Numbered from the stretch's first letter, positions 27,706-37,339 are shown. The stretch: 64,000 nucleotides of DNA from Pseudalkalibacillus hwajinpoensis (GCF_015234585.1 NZ_JADFCM010000008.1:1736001-1800000), one strand, 5' to 3'. Translations and numbers: made by a program. The notes: generated by a model from the sequence alone, not told the origin.

Positions 27706-28272
27706 TTAGCCCTTGATCAAACCAAGTACTTCAGATCGTGCAGCAGCGTCATTTTCAAACACGCCTCTTACTGCTGATGTAACGGTTGATGAACCAGGCT
27801 TCTTAACGCCTCTCATAGTCATACACATGTGTTCTGCCTCAACTACGACCATAACACCATGTGGATCTAATGTATCTACCATCGAATTTGCTATTGTAGA
27901 TGTAATTCGCTCTTGAAGCTGTGGACGCTTCGTTACAGATTCAACAGCTCTTGCTAGCTTACTAAGTCCTGTTACCTTCCCGCCTTTTGGAATATAGGCA
28001 ACATGCGCTTTTCCGAAGAAAGGAACAAGATGGTGCTCGCAAGTTGAATAAAAAGGTATATCTTTAACTAAAACAAGCTCCTCGTGGTCTTCTCCAAAAA
28101 TAGTCTGAAAATGCTCTTTTGGATCCTGATGCAGCCCCTGAAAGATTTCTTCGTACATTCTTGCTACACGTTTTGGAGTATCCAACAATCCTTCACGCTC
28201 AGGATCTTCACCGATCGCTTCAAGGATCATTTTCACTGCTTCTTGTATTTTTTCATGATTAACTTCGTACAT
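27706..28272 (-). CDS. folE: GTP cyclohydrolase I
   Basis: First step of folate synthesis: GTP to dihydroneopterin triphosphate. 188 residues; zinc ligands in [10 protein letters not shown] and HMCMTMRG, plus [22 protein letters not shown]. Known as mtrA in B. subtilis, where it forms an operon with mtrB, as here (24 bases between the chosen ends). Confidence 0.96.
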   Translation of the reverse strand: MYEVNHEKIQEAVKMILEAIGEDPEREGLLDTPKRVARMYEEIFQGLHQDPKEHFQTIFGEDHEELVLVKDIPFYSTCEHHLVPFFGKAHVAYIPKGGKVTGLSKLARAVESVTKRPQLQERITSTIANSMVDTLDPHGVMVVVEAEHMCMTMRGVKKPGSSTVTSAVRGVFENDAAARSEVLGLIKG

Positions 28273-28344
28273 TGTTCTTACTCCTCCATTCAGGGCCTTT
28301 ATTACCTATCAAGATTCTAGCACATGGAGAAAAAGTTAGCAAAA

Positions 28345-28375
28345 AAGAAGAGCCGCAGAATGTGCGACTCTTCTT
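28345..28375 (-). terminator. hbs terminator
   Basis: AAGAAGAG-c-CGCA (28345-28357) pairs with TGCG-a-CTCTTCTT (28363-28375), with a T6 run on the minus strand just after hbs. Confidence 0.8.
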
Positions 28376-28390
28376 GGCCCTATGTATTTC

Positions 28391-28663
28391 TTACTTCACT
28401 GCATCCTTAAGGGCTTTACCAGGTTTAAATGCAGGAACCTTACTTGCAGCGATTTCGATTTCTTCGCCAGTTTGAGGGTTACGCCCTTTACGAGCAGAAC
28501 GCTCACGGACTTCAAAGTTACCAAAACCAATTAGTTGAACTTTGTCACCTTCTTGCAAGGATTGCATAATGTTATCAAAAACTGAGTCAACAGCTTTTGT
28601 CGCTTCTTTTTTAGAAAGCTCTGCAGATTCTGCAACAGCATTGATTAGATCTGTCTTGTTCAT
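28391..28663 (-). CDS. hbs: DNA-binding protein HU
   Basis: Histone-like nucleoid protein, 90 residues. [21 protein letters not shown] and the DNA arm [24 protein letters not shown] are almost the same as B. subtilis HBsu. The ATG at 28663 has a strong GGAGGTGA. The frame opens to 28672 but those codons lie in the ribosome binding site. Single gene with its own terminator. Confidence 0.97.
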   Translation of the reverse strand: MNKTDLINAVAESAELSKKEATKAVDSVFDNIMQSLQEGDKVQLIGFGNFEVRERSARKGRNPQTGEEIEIAASKVPAFKPGKALKDAVK

Positions 28664-28765
28664 TCTGTTCACCTCCTCTCAAGAGAGATGGATAAATACA
28701 TTCATTTACTTAATGACCAATATTTATACGTTGCAATGCACGTTTAGTACGTTTGCAAGCCCTAT

Positions 28766-28792
28766 ATTATACGAAGATGCGAAAGAATTCAA
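28766..28792 (-). promoter_or_regulatory. Possible hbs promoter
   Basis: Perfect TATAAT at 28766-28771 on the minus strand, about 100 bases before hbs. The nearest -35 (TTGAAT, 28787-28792) is only 15 bp away, so the assignment is weak. Confidence 0.4.
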
Positions 28793-29021
28793 TACGTTTA
28801 GCTCGATTTCAACGATTTTTCAATGTTTTTTACCTATTATCTGCTAAATGAGCGTTTTGTAAACGCTCTAAAGGTGACTTTTCTATTGTCTGTTAATTCA
28901 AGCAATTCAACACTTTAGATGGACAAATGTTAGATATACTCCAAAGTCGCTAACTCAGCATAACAACTCACTAAACTAGATAATACCCCTTTTCTCGGTT
29001 TTTCTAAACCACTTAACGTAA

Positions 29022-29052
29022 AAAACCGACTCCATGTATTGGAGTCGGTTTT
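29022..29052 (-). terminator. spoIVA terminator
   Basis: AAAACCGACTCC (29022-29033) and GGAGTCGGTTTT (29041-29052) form a 12-bp perfect stem followed by T's on the minus strand, directly after the spoIVA stop at 29054. Confidence 0.88.
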
Positions 29053-29053
29053 G

Positions 29054-30532
29054 TTATAATATAATCGCAATTAAACCGCCGGATCCTTCGTTAATAATGC
29101 GTTCGAGCGTTTCTTTTAATTTATAACGAGCATTTTCAGGCATTAAACCAAGTTTTGCCTGAATCCCCTCTCTCACGATAGAATTCAGGGAACGACCGAA
29201 AATATCTGAATTCCATATTGAAAGCGGATCTTCTTCAAAATCTTGCATTAAATAACGAACAAGCTCTTCGCTCTGCTTTTCCGTTCCAATGATTGGTGCG
29301 AACTCCGATTCTACGTCTACTTTAATCATATGAATAGATGGGGCAACTGCTTTCAACCTGACACCAAACCTTGACCCTTGACGAATGATTTCAGGCTCAT
29401 CGAGGCTCATATCTTCAATCGCTGGCGCTGCAATACCATAGCCAGTTTGTTTAACCATCCGAAGAGCGTCTGAGACGTGATCATACTCAGCTTTTGCAAA
29501 TGCAAACTCCTGCATAAGTTGGAGGAGATGATCCTTTCCTCGAATTTCAACACCAACAACCTCTTTTAGAATTTGATCGTATAGATCTTCTGGAGCATAA
29601 AGATCAATTTCCGCTATTCCTTGCCCCATTTCAATTCCTGCTAAACGAGCATCCTGAATAAATTCAAATTCCTCAAACTGACCTACGACACGATCAACAT
29701 CCCTAAGACGCTTAATGTCTTTAACAGTCTCTCTAACGGATTCTTCATAACTCTGTCGCAACCAATGATCTTGATGGAGAACCATTACCCAACTTGGTAA
29801 GTTCACATTAACTTCTAGAACCGGAAATTCGTAAAGCACTTCTCTCATGACATTGTTAATATCATGCTCCGTCATAGTCTCTACGCTAAGAGAAATAACA
29901 GGAATATCATATTTATTACAAAGGTCTCCTCTTAATGCCTCCGTTTGTGGATGGTGTGGGTGGGCAGAATTGACAATCATAATAAATGGCTTACCTACTT
30001 CTTTTAATTCCTCCACGACTCTTTCCTCAGATTCAAGGTAGTCGTGTCTTGGGATCTCCCCAATGGATCCATCAGTCGTTATCACGACGCCAAGCGTGGA
30101 ATGTTCTTGAATTACTTTTCTTGTACCAATTTCAGCTGCTTCTTGAAACGGTATCGGCTCTTCATACCATGGTGTATTGATCATTCTTGGCCCATCTTCA
30201 TCTTCGTATCCCTTAGCTCCAGGCACTGCATATCCGACGCAATCGACAAGTCTAACATTAACATCAAGACCATCTTCCACATGAATTTGAACGGCGTGAT
30301 TTGGTACAAATTTAGGCTCAGTCGTCATAATGGTACGGCCAGCAGAACTTTGGGGTAGTTCATCCAGTGCCCTCGTTCGATCAGAATCACTTTCCATATT
30401 GGGCAGGACGATTAGTTCCATGAACTTTTTAATAAATGTTGATTTCCCTGTTCGAACAGAACCTACGACTCCAAGGTATATATCTCCCCCTGTACGCTCT
30501 GCGATATCTTTGAAGATATCTACTCTCTCCAC
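29054..30532 (-). CDS. spoIVA: Stage IV sporulation protein A, spore coat morphogenetic ATPase
   Basis: Polymerises with ATP hydrolysis to form the basement layer of the spore coat. 492 residues, GTG start at 30532 with GGAGG seven bases upstream, giving the family N-terminus (ERVDIFKDIAERTGGDIYLGVVG). The Walker A loop is GSVRTGKST, and the C-terminus SGGLIAIIL, needed for localisation through SpoVM, is intact. A near-consensus SigE promoter lies at 30607-30635. Confidence 0.97.
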   Translation of the reverse strand: MERVDIFKDIAERTGGDIYLGVVGSVRTGKSTFIKKFMELIVLPNMESDSDRTRALDELPQSSAGRTIMTTEPKFVPNHAVQIHVEDGLDVNVRLVDCVGYAVPGAKGYEDEDGPRMINTPWYEEPIPFQEAAEIGTRKVIQEHSTLGVVITTDGSIGEIPRHDYLESEERVVEELKEVGKPFIMIVNSAHPHHPQTEALRGDLCNKYDIPVISLSVETMTEHDINNVMREVLYEFPVLEVNVNLPSWVMVLHQDHWLRQSYEESVRETVKDIKRLRDVDRVVGQFEEFEFIQDARLAGIEMGQGIAEIDLYAPEDLYDQILKEVVGVEIRGKDHLLQLMQEFAFAKAEYDHVSDALRMVKQTGYGIAAPAIEDMSLDEPEIIRQGSRFGVRLKAVAPSIHMIKVDVESEFAPIIGTEKQSEELVRYLMQDFEEDPLSIWNSDIFGRSLNSIVREGIQAKLGLMPENARYKLKETLERIINEGSGGLIAIIL

Positions 30533-30606
30533 GTGATCGCCTCCTGAATTCCGTCTCATTGGACGAAATGATTCACTCCAGACCGCAGACTTTCTTGAAC
30601 ACTACC

Positions 30607-30635
30607 ATTCTATGATGTTGTCCAATAAATATGAC
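30607..30635 (-). promoter_or_regulatory. SigE promoter of spoIVA
   Basis: GTCATATT (30628-30635, perfect -35) and CATAGAAT (30607-30614, 7 of 8 to CATACAAT) with 13 bp between, about 75 bases before the start codon. Confidence 0.75.
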
Positions 30636-30705
30636 AGTTCACAGTAAAAGGATTTGATGCTTTAAGTAAACTTTTCGTCCTCTATTGAATAAGCCCATAA
30701 AAAAG

Positions 30706-30746
30706 TCCCTCCTCTTTTTAATAGTTGTATTGCTAAAGAGGAGGGA
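30706..30746 (-). terminator. yphE-yphF terminator
   Basis: TCCCTCCTCTTT (30706-30717) pairs with AAAGAGGAGGGA (30735-30746); a T run follows on the minus strand. Confidence 0.8.
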
Positions 30747-30752
30747 AAATAC

Positions 30753-31472
30753 CTATTTCACTAAAAAAACAGCTTTATCATTTTCAATTGTATACGCAAC
30801 AGAAGCAACAGGAACATAAAACGAATTGTCTGCTAACAAATCTCGGATATCATCGCCCTTTTCATAGCTGTGATCTGGATTACTTTCGATTGCCTTCGTA
30901 AGGTCGCTAGAGTAATTAATATGTACATCACCTTTTTCATCTAAGAAAAATGGAAGTTGTTCATTTGTAAATGGACTTTTAACAGTCGGCTCTTCATCCA
31001 TCCCCATCGCATCGTAATCGATGGAATACCGGTCTTTTGCAAGAACATCTTTGAATGGTGGATAGTTCTTTTTCCTTCTATAATCATTAATACGTAGCTG
31101 AAGATCTTTTACTTTTTCAATAGTGACTAAATCAATTAATCTTACTGTAGGCTCTTCTTCTACATGGATAAGTACATATTGAAACACCCCACCACTTTCA
31201 AATGAATTCCCAGGTGCTTGCTGTAAGAAAGCGGGCACTAATTTCTTGAAGTCAACTGGATACTTCTGATAGATTGGTGTTTCCTGATCTCTTGTTTTGA
31301 TAGGAAGAATGGACTTATTTTCTTGGAATTGCTCTACTGCTGTTTGAACAGATTGAATTTGGTCTGTATAAGGAATTTGATTCTCGTTTTTTTGACTCTC
31401 TGGATACAGGCATCCTGACAGTAGAGTAACAAGGCATGTCCATAATACAGCTTTAGTAGCTAAACGTTTCAT
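30753..31472 (-). CDS. yphF: YphF-like lipoprotein
   Basis: About 239 residues with a lipoprotein signal (VLWTCLVTLLSGC, lipobox LSGC), so it is probably anchored on the outer face of the membrane. The remaining part is hydrophilic with no motif I recognise. The ATG at 31472 has AAGGA nine bases upstream; the ATG at 31481 has no room for one. Position between spoIVA and yphE matches B. subtilis yphF. Function unknown. Confidence 0.78.
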   Translation of the reverse strand: MKRLATKAVLWTCLVTLLSGCLYPESQKNENQIPYTDQIQSVQTAVEQFQENKSILPIKTRDQETPIYQKYPVDFKKLVPAFLQQAPGNSFESGGVFQYVLIHVEEEPTVRLIDLVTIEKVKDLQLRINDYRRKKNYPPFKDVLAKDRYSIDYDAMGMDEEPTVKSPFTNEQLPFFLDEKGDVHINYSSDLTKAIESNPDHSYEKGDDIRDLLADNSFYVPVASVAYTIENDKAVFLVK

Positions 31473-31504
31473 TACACTCATTCCTTAGTTAGAAATTTAC
31501 TCAT

Positions 31505-31702
31505 TTAGTTAGTAGGTCCAGTAAACACGACGAGAAGCATGAGTACCCCCGCAACGAACATACACATATATGCAAAAGTTGACACAAGCACTCGGAAAAT
31601 ACCTTTAAGCTTCGTGCGACTTAGCATGATCGCCATAACAGCTATAAACATTAGTCCTAGTGCCGAAAGTGCTACCCACATCTTAATTAACGCTGGTGAC
31701 AT
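31505..31702 (-). CDS. yphE: YphE-like small membrane protein (DUF2768)
   Basis: 65 residues with two membrane helices (MWVALSALGLMFIAVMAIML and VSTFAYMCMFVAGVLMLLVVF) joined by a short basic loop. Length, topology and place fit B. subtilis YphE. AGGGGG lies before the start. Transcribed with yphF. Function unknown. Confidence 0.78.
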   Translation of the reverse strand: MSPALIKMWVALSALGLMFIAVMAIMLSRTKLKGIFRVLVSTFAYMCMFVAGVLMLLVVFTGPTN

Positions 31703-32020
31703 TTTAATCCCCCTAATATGACAAATCTAGTTTGCACTGCCCACCATTATATCAAATCTTTACTCCATTTACCTCTAAAGGTTTCAACAATTCAATGGTT
31801 CTACTTAATTAAAGCTCTTAAAACATGCCAGCGTACTTCATTTAAAAGGTAACGCTTCCATAAATGACAAATAAAAAGCTGAAGAAAGGGGCTTTTCTTC
31901 AGCTTTGACTATTCTAATTTCTTAAAGAAGTATGCTTCTGCACATTGATGGTTCATTATTAGTATATGGTCTTACATCGAAGGCGGTATCGTTGATTAGC
32001 CTAAGTTTCTACTAATTTCT
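31703..32020. other. 318-bp gap between yphE and spoVIF
   Basis: No gene found. A 13-bp hairpin at 31875-31906 (AAAGCTGAAGAAA with its complement) followed by a minus-strand T5 run is probably the spoVIF terminator. A TATAAT near 31750 could be part of a yphE promoter, but no -35 was found. Confidence 0.6.
31875..31906 (-). terminator. Probable spoVIF terminator
   Basis: AAAGCTGAAGAAA (31875-31887) with TTTTCTTCAGCTTT (31893-31906), then TTTTTATTTG on the minus strand. Confidence 0.75.
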
Positions 32021-32272
32021 TTATTTTTGACTGAAAATTTTTGCAATAGCAGACAAATCGAACGGCATATTCTTATTTACGATTGCCTTTACGATTCGAT
32101 CTTCTTTTTCTTTTGTGACATTTACGTTAGCAACGCGTGCAACATTCGCAATTAATTTACGCACTGTTTTCTCATCAGTAAAATCTGCTCCCTGAACGGA
32201 ATTAGCTAACTTAAAAATGTCTTCCTTTTTCACATTGGTTTTCTTTTCTATGTTATCGAACAGATCGCTCAC
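32021..32272 (-). CDS. spoVIF: Stage VI sporulation protein F family
   Basis: 83 residues, GTG start with AAGGAGG seven bases upstream. FDNIEKKTNVKKEDIFKLANSVQGADFTDEKTVR closely follows B. subtilis SpoVIF (YjcC), a mother-cell protein needed for coat assembly and spore resistance. In B. subtilis the gene is elsewhere, so its position before gpsA is different. The SigK-like promoter at 32304-32330 agrees with late mother-cell expression. Confidence 0.88.
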   Translation of the reverse strand: MSDLFDNIEKKTNVKKEDIFKLANSVQGADFTDEKTVRKLIANVARVANVNVTKEKEDRIVKAIVNKNMPFDLSAIAKIFSQK

Positions 32273-32303
32273 GCAGTTTCCTCCTTACCATTAACGTTCA
32301 ACA

Positions 32304-32330
32304 TAGTGTATGCAAGGAGGAATACTTCGT
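32304..32330 (-). promoter_or_regulatory. SigK-like promoter of spoVIF
   Basis: CATACACTA (32304-32312) matches CATANNNTA; AC at 32329-32330 is 16 bp upstream, as in the SigK consensus AC-N16-CATANNNTA. About 32 bases before the GTG start. Confidence 0.6.
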
Positions 32331-32341
32331 GCTACGCCTAT

Positions 32342-33397
32342 TTAGAGTTCTTTCGGATTCAATTCAAAACGGTCCGCAAGCAATGACGTTAGATCTTCTG
32401 TTTCATGAGTTCGAAGCCTACCCATCAGTTGATCTACCCCATCTTTCGCATCTTTGTTATTAAATAGCACTTCAAATAACACAGATGTTATAGGCATTTC
32501 TACGTTCTGTTTTTGTGCGAGATAATAAGCAGCCTTCGTAGTCCGAACACCTTCTACTACCATCCCCATATTTTCGAGAACCTCATCTAGATTATTTCCT
32601 TTTCCGAGAAGATTTCCGGCTCTCCAGTTACGACTATGTACACTTGTACACGTAACTACAAGGTCTCCTATACCTGTCAATCCCATAAAAGTAAGTGGAT
32701 TTGCACCCATAGCTGCACCAAGGCGAGCAATTTCAGCTAAGCCTCTTGTGATGAGGGCAGCTTTCGCATTATCACCATAGCCGAGTCCATCAGATAAACC
32801 TGCCCCTAGAGCAATGATATTCTTTAATGCACCACCAAGCTCAACACCAATGATGTCATGATTAGTATATACTCTAAAATTCGAGTTAATGAAAAGATCC
32901 TGAACATACTCAGCTTGAGTCATTGATTTAGAAGAGGCCGTTACTGTCGTCGGGTGACGAAGACTCACTTCTTCTGCATGACTCGGCCCAGATAAAACGA
33001 CAACCGATTTTCTTAAATCCTCTGGGATTTCTTCTTCAATCACCTCTGAAATGCGCTTGGATGTTTCTGGTTCAATTCCCTTACTAGCATGAATGAGCGT
33101 AACCGGCGTTGATAGGTATGTCTTAAGTTCAGGAAGAACCTCTCTAAGCGCTTTAGTTGGTGTAACAAGTAAGATAGCTTCAGCATCTTTCACGCTCTCT
33201 TCAAGGGAACTGGTAGCCCTAATCCCCTCAGGTAATTCTATACCAGGAAGGTACTTCTCATTCGTATGCTTCTCATTCACTTCATTTGCAAGATCTGTTC
33301 TTCTTGCCCATAATGTCACATCATGTTGATTATCTGCTAGTACAATTGCAAGGGCTGTCCCCCAGCTCCCTGCACCTACAACTGATATTTTCGCCAT
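32342..33397 (-). CDS. gpsA: NAD(P)-dependent glycerol-3-phosphate dehydrogenase
   Basis: Makes sn-glycerol 3-phosphate for phospholipids. 351 residues; [10 protein letters not shown] at the N-terminus, the catalytic Lys region [14 protein letters not shown], and [14 protein letters not shown]. It is 12 bases after plsY, and together they supply and use glycerol 3-phosphate. Confidence 0.96.
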   Translation of the reverse strand: MAKISVVGAGSWGTALAIVLADNQHDVTLWARRTDLANEVNEKHTNEKYLPGIELPEGIRATSSLEESVKDAEAILLVTPTKALREVLPELKTYLSTPVTLIHASKGIEPETSKRISEVIEEEIPEDLRKSVVVLSGPSHAEEVSLRHPTTVTASSKSMTQAEYVQDLFINSNFRVYTNHDIIGVELGGALKNIIALGAGLSDGLGYGDNAKAALITRGLAEIARLGAAMGANPLTFMGLTGIGDLVVTCTSVHSRNWRAGNLLGKGNNLDEVLENMGMVVEGVRTTKAAYYLAQKQNVEMPITSVLFEVLFNNKDAKDGVDQLMGRLRTHETEDLTSLLADRFELNPKEL

Positions 33398-33409
33398 TGA
33401 ACTTCCTCC

Positions 33410-34009
33410 TTACTGCTCGACCTTTTGACCGAGCTTGCTTTCAGTACCAGAGAACAGTCGTTTTACATTTGTACGATGTCTCCAGACAGAAAGAATCGCT
33501 AGAATGGTCCCTAACAAAATATATGAAGCTGGATTCCCTCCAAGTAAGAAAATAAACGCTGGAGTTAATACTACAAAAATCAATGAACCAAGAGAAACAA
33601 ATCTCGTTACTACAATGGCAATAATAGCGATGATACCAGCATAAAGTGCTGGTAAAAACGCAATTGTTGCGAATACTCCTATCGTAGTAGCAACGCCTTT
33701 CCCTCCGCGGAATCCAAAAAAGATTGGCCAGTTATGACCTAAGATAGCACAAATTCCCGCAAGGAAAGGAACGATTGGTTCACTAGTGAACCAATACCCT
33801 AACCAGACGGCAAGTATGCCTTTTATTACATCAAGTGCAAGAACAGCAATCGCTGGGCCAGTCCCTAGCACTCGAAGTGTATTTGTCGCTCCTGCATTGC
33901 CACTTCCGTGATCTCTAATATCTATTTTCTTCACGACTTTTGCAATTAAATAACTAAAACTAATTGATCCAAGCAAGTAAGCAGCAATGCAAATCAGGAT
34001 CGCGATCAT
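33410..34009 (-). CDS. plsY: Acyl-phosphate:glycerol-3-phosphate acyltransferase
   Basis: First acylation in phospholipid synthesis. 199 residues, five membrane helices. Conserved cytoplasmic loops are visible: LLGSISFSYLIAK, DIRDHGSGNAGATNTLR and HNWPIFFGFRGGKGVATTIG. In B. subtilis the plsY gene (yneS) lies elsewhere; here it sits between der and gpsA and feeds on the GpsA product. Confidence 0.95.
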   Translation of the reverse strand: MIAILICIAAYLLGSISFSYLIAKVVKKIDIRDHGSGNAGATNTLRVLGTGPAIAVLALDVIKGILAVWLGYWFTSEPIVPFLAGICAILGHNWPIFFGFRGGKGVATTIGVFATIAFLPALYAGIIAIIAIVVTRFVSLGSLIFVVLTPAFIFLLGGNPASYILLGTILAILSVWRHRTNVKRLFSGTESKLGQKVEQ

Positions 34010-34060
34010 CTCATTTCCCCCTTTGTATTAGCAAGGTTCCCCCGAATGAAACAAGCTTAA

Positions 34061-35374
34061 TTATTCGCTTTTTCTACGTGCAAGAATTCGTAAAGGAGTC
34101 CCCTGGAAACCAAATGTTTCACGAATACGATTCTCTAAAAAGCGTTTGTAAGAGAAATGAAGCAGTTCCGGATCATTAACAAATAATACGATGGTAGGCG
34201 GTTTAACAGCCACTTGCGTCGCATAGTTAATTTTCAATCGCTTCCCATTGTCTGTTGGTGTTGGATTCATTGCAACGGAATCCATAATTAACTCATTCAA
34301 AACATTCGTTTTCACACGAAGGGCATGGTTATCAGCTACAGTGTTAACAACTGGTAACAATGTATGAAGACGCTGCTTTGTTTTGGCAGATAAGAACACA
34401 ATCGGTGCATAGCTAAGGAATAAGAAATGATCACGAATTTTTTGTTCAAATTCTCTCATCGTCTTATCGTCTTTCTCAACTGCGTCCCATTTGTTTACGA
34501 CAATTACAATGGCTTTACCAGCTTCATGAGCATACCCTGCCACTTTTTTGTCTTGCTCTATAATGCCTTCTTCTCCATCGATCACAACTAAAACGACGTC
34601 AGATCGTTCAATCCCACGCATTGCACGAAGAACGCTGTACTTCTCAGTCGTTTCATAAATCTTTCCACGCTTTCTCATGCCAGCAGTATCAATAATGACG
34701 TAATCCTGTTCATCACGAGTAAACATAGAGTCAATAGCATCGCGAGTTGTACCAGCAATATCACTTACAATCACTCGCTCTTCTCCTAAAATCGTATTAA
34801 CAAGCGATGATTTCCCAACATTCGGACGACCAATTAACGAGAATTTAATCGTTCCTTCGTCATATTCTTCTTCTGCTACTTCAGGGAATGATTTAAAGAC
34901 TTCATCTAAAAGATCACCTAATCCAAGACCATGTGAACCTGAAATACCAAATGGAGTTCCAAATCCTAAAGCATAGAAATCATAAATCAACGTTTGCTGT
35001 TCAGGATTATCTACTTTATTTACAGCTAATACAACAGGTTTATTGGAACGATAAAGAATTTTTGCAACCTCTTCATCCGCATTCGAGATGCCATCTCTTC
35101 CGTTAACCATGAAAATAATAACGTCCGCTTCGTCTATTGCAATTTCTGCCTGATAACGAATTTGAGAAAGAAATGGTTCGTCACCTATTTCAATACCACC
35201 TGTATCTATGATATTAAATTCACGATTCAGCCATTCACCTTTGCTATAAATACGATCTCTTGTTACTCCTGGAGTATCTTCTACAATCGATACTCTTTCT
35301 CCTACTATACGATTAAAAATGGTCGATTTCCCAACATTCGGTCGACCTACTATTGCGACAACTGGTTTTGTCAT
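34061..35374 (-). CDS. der: Ribosome assembly GTPase Der (EngA)
   Basis: Two tandem GTPase domains and a KH-like C-terminal domain, needed for 50S assembly. 437 residues; G1 motifs [13 protein letters not shown] (residue 8) and [12 protein letters not shown] (middle), G3 DTGGIE and [10 protein letters not shown]4 NKVD and NKWD. The ATG at 35374 is preferred to the GTG at 35383. Confidence 0.97.
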   Translation of the reverse strand: MTKPVVAIVGRPNVGKSTIFNRIVGERVSIVEDTPGVTRDRIYSKGEWLNREFNIIDTGGIEIGDEPFLSQIRYQAEIAIDEADVIIFMVNGRDGISNADEEVAKILYRSNKPVVLAVNKVDNPEQQTLIYDFYALGFGTPFGISGSHGLGLGDLLDEVFKSFPEVAEEEYDEGTIKFSLIGRPNVGKSSLVNTILGEERVIVSDIAGTTRDAIDSMFTRDEQDYVIIDTAGMRKRGKIYETTEKYSVLRAMRGIERSDVVLVVIDGEEGIIEQDKKVAGYAHEAGKAIVIVVNKWDAVEKDDKTMREFEQKIRDHFLFLSYAPIVFLSAKTKQRLHTLLPVVNTVADNHALRVKTNVLNELIMDSVAMNPTPTDNGKRLKINYATQVAVKPPTIVLFVNDPELLHFSYKRFLENRIRETFGFQGTPLRILARRKSE

Positions 35375-35452
35375 TTTATGCACGCCCTTTCTAAAAGACT
35401 ATCTAAGCTTGAAACCAGAAAGTCGTGGACAAACTTTCCAGGAGTTCATTGT

Positions 35453-35477
35453 AAAAAACCCTCCTCTATAAGAAGGG
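35453..35477 (-). terminator. Terminator after the YIEGIA operon
   Basis: CCCTCCT (35459-35465) with AGAAGGG (35471-35477), followed on the minus strand by T6 (35453-35458). It separates the YIEGIA cluster from der. Confidence 0.65.
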
Positions 35478-35571
35478 CATAGTCTTCGATAGCTTTTATA
35501 TCTTATCAAAAAAGCAACCAATGAACAACAGACGATCAAATGAAACTTGGTAACTTCTCTTCGAAAACTTG

Positions 35572-35757
35572 CTAATGCTTCACAATAATATAAACACCAT
35601 TGCTCAATTTATGAGCAATTCCATCTAGTATAGCTTCCAGGTCAGCGGCTACGCCGTCCATTTCATCTTGAGATTCACATACAAACACATTGGCTCCTAC
35701 AGGGGCCTGATCTAATGATAGTGTAACAGTTGCAAGTATCGCTTTCTCAATAGTCAT
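35572..35757 (-). CDS. Small partner protein of the YIEGIA membrane protein
   Basis: 61 residues, soluble, starting MTIEKAILATVTLSLDQAPVGANVFV and ending in a hydrophobic strand. I recall a family named for a capping complex with YIEGIA proteins that has this size and place, but cannot confirm it here. Its start overlaps the YIEGIA stop by four bases (ATGA), so the two products are probably made in step. Confidence 0.65.
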   Translation of the reverse strand: MTIEKAILATVTLSLDQAPVGANVFVCESQDEMDGVAADLEAILDGIAHKLSNGVYIIVKH

Positions 35758-36644
35758 GATGAGTCACTTCCTTTTTTCTTCGTTTCCGTAGGCATCCTTA
35801 TCGCATTTTCAAGAGTTGGTACTTGAGAAATGACTTTCATGGCAAGATCCACGCTTTTATTTTGAGGTAGAATAAAAACTCCAATTCGACCATCGTCTAA
35901 ATCGCGTTTAATTAATGGAACTAATGCAGGCGTTCCTGAATCCCGGTATACTCCAAGAGATATAGCAAGGTCATGAAGGATGGCTTGTCTTTGTCCGAGG
36001 TTACCAATCGTCATTCGCGCATCAAAATTCTTTGGAGAAATCGTAAATCCAAGTCCATGTTCTAAAATTTCTTTTTGTCTTGCTGGTATGCCAATATTCA
36101 TAATATAGATGTTGTCAACGTATAGCCCTGCACCTTCAAATCTAACTTCTTTTTGTTCAATATTCGCAATTTTTCCGAGTTTACTTCCAGTCATGTATTT
36201 TTTGGCTACTAGAAAAGCAAGAAATGCAGCAACTAATCCAGCCCACACATTTATTGCAAGATAAGCAAATGACGTGACAAATGAAATGAAAATGACTAAA
36301 TAATTTCTCCCTTCAAAGGTTACAGCTATTCCTTCTATATAGGACGCTCCACGAGGGACAAGCTCTAGTGAATCCATTTCAGTTAATGTTTTTCTTTCCA
36401 TATTGCGCACTTCCCGAAATTGCGATGCAGCTAGGGTTAGGAAGGTCACCGCTGTAAATTCTTGCTCCATAATTGATGGAACGACGAGCGCTCCGAGTGA
36501 AGCTGCAATAAAACCAAGCGCGAGATGTATAATCATTCCATGTGGATAAGTAGGGTATTGCCTATAATCTGTTCGAAACATATAAATTCTCGCAAGCGTA
36601 CCGGCTATCACGCCAAATAGAATTGGTATTGTATACTCATTCAT
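35754..36644 (-). CDS. YIEGIA-domain membrane protein, sporulation-linked family
   Basis: About 296 residues with the naming motif YIEGIAVTFEGRNYLVI near residue 110. Membrane helices lie in the first 60 residues (ILFGVIAGTLARIY, IHLALGFIAASLGALVV) and around 120-155, and a soluble C-terminal half follows. The ATG at 36644 begins MNEYTIPILFG; the frame continues to 36725 inside yphA. Family members are restricted to spore formers; the biochemical role is unknown. It overlaps yphA and the small partner by four bases each. Confidence 0.8.
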   Translation of the reverse strand: MNEYTIPILFGVIAGTLARIYMFRTDYRQYPTYPHGMIIHLALGFIAASLGALVVPSIMEQEFTAVTFLTLAASQFREVRNMERKTLTEMDSLELVPRGASYIEGIAVTFEGRNYLVIFISFVTSFAYLAINVWAGLVAAFLAFLVAKKYMTGSKLGKIANIEQKEVRFEGAGLYVDNIYIMNIGIPARQKEILEHGLGFTISPKNFDARMTIGNLGQRQAILHDLAISLGVYRDSGTPALVPLIKRDLDDGRIGVFILPQNKSVDLAMKVISQVPTLENAIRMPTETKKKGSDSS

Positions 36645-37240
36645 GAATATCCCCGTCTTTCTTGATGTTTTTTGACAGTTTTCTCTAGATGAACTGTTAA
36701 TTTCACGAAGGAGGACCAGATCCATGTTGCCATAATCGAAATGGCCATTACATCGAAGGAAGCTAACTCGCCAGCAGTTCGCTCAAACCCCATTCCTCGA
36801 AAAATTATTGTTAATATAACCTCACCATGAACGATACTAAGAATTAATAACGAACATCTCTCTGCAAAACCATTCAGTGTTAGATGAATAATAATAAAAA
36901 GAATTGCGGCAACCGACCACTTCGTATACAAGTAAGTAAAAACAGGATCATATATGGCAAACAGCTGAATCGAAGTATAAGCTGCTGTTAACATAATGAG
37001 TAATATCATGGCGTAAACCGTTCTTACACCGTTCTTTATCCAGAGGAGATATCCACAAACATAGGCAAGCACCAGTAAAACAGCTACAGAAATACCCATC
37101 AGGGTGACGGTTTTATTCACGACACATATTGCCACTAACAATAAGAACGCTGACCCAGTCCTTTCTAAAGATGGCTTTTGAAAAAAGACCGTGATGACAA
37201 CTCCCATCCATACAAACCAAATAAAAATCGCCCCATCCAC
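36641..37240 (-). CDS. yphA: YphA-like integral membrane protein
   Basis: About 199 residues with six hydrophobic helices, no motif of known function. The GTG at 37240 has GGAGGT six bases upstream, better than the ATG at 37258, which would lie before that site. First gene of a three-gene overlapping operon with YIEGIA and its small partner. Position matches B. subtilis yphA. Confidence 0.75.
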   Translation of the reverse strand: MDGAIFIWFVWMGVVITVFFQKPSLERTGSAFLLLVAICVVNKTVTLMGISVAVLLVLAYVCGYLLWIKNGVRTVYAMILLIMLTAAYTSIQLFAIYDPVFTYLYTKWSVAAILFIIIHLTLNGFAERCSLLILSIVHGEVILTIIFRGMGFERTAGELASFDVMAISIMATWIWSSFVKLTVHLEKTVKKHQERRGYS

Positions 37241-37308
37241 TCCGTTACCTCCTCTCATTATGATCAGTATGGGACGTTTTCATGAGAGATAGACTTAAAA
37301 ATTGTAAA

Positions 37309-37339
37309 TGAATAACTTTCGAAGATTTTTTTCATGATA
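37309..37339 (+). promoter_or_regulatory. SigG/SigF-like promoter of ypzI
   Basis: TGAATA (37309-37314) and CATGATA (37333-37339) with 18 bp between, about 32 bases before the ypzI start. The -35 is consensus; the -10 matches 5 of 7 to CATACTA. Confidence 0.45.

Larger units (their letters stand above)
28664..29053. other. 390-bp gap between hbs and spoIVA
   Basis: No protein gene. It contains the untranslated leader and probable promoter of hbs (28766-28792) and the spoIVA terminator (29022-29052). Between about 28800 and 29000 I see nothing else. Confidence 0.6.

Noticed and set aside
35162-35482. 106-residue plus-strand open frame
   Set aside because: Antisense to the start of der; low-complexity residue pattern and no start signal.
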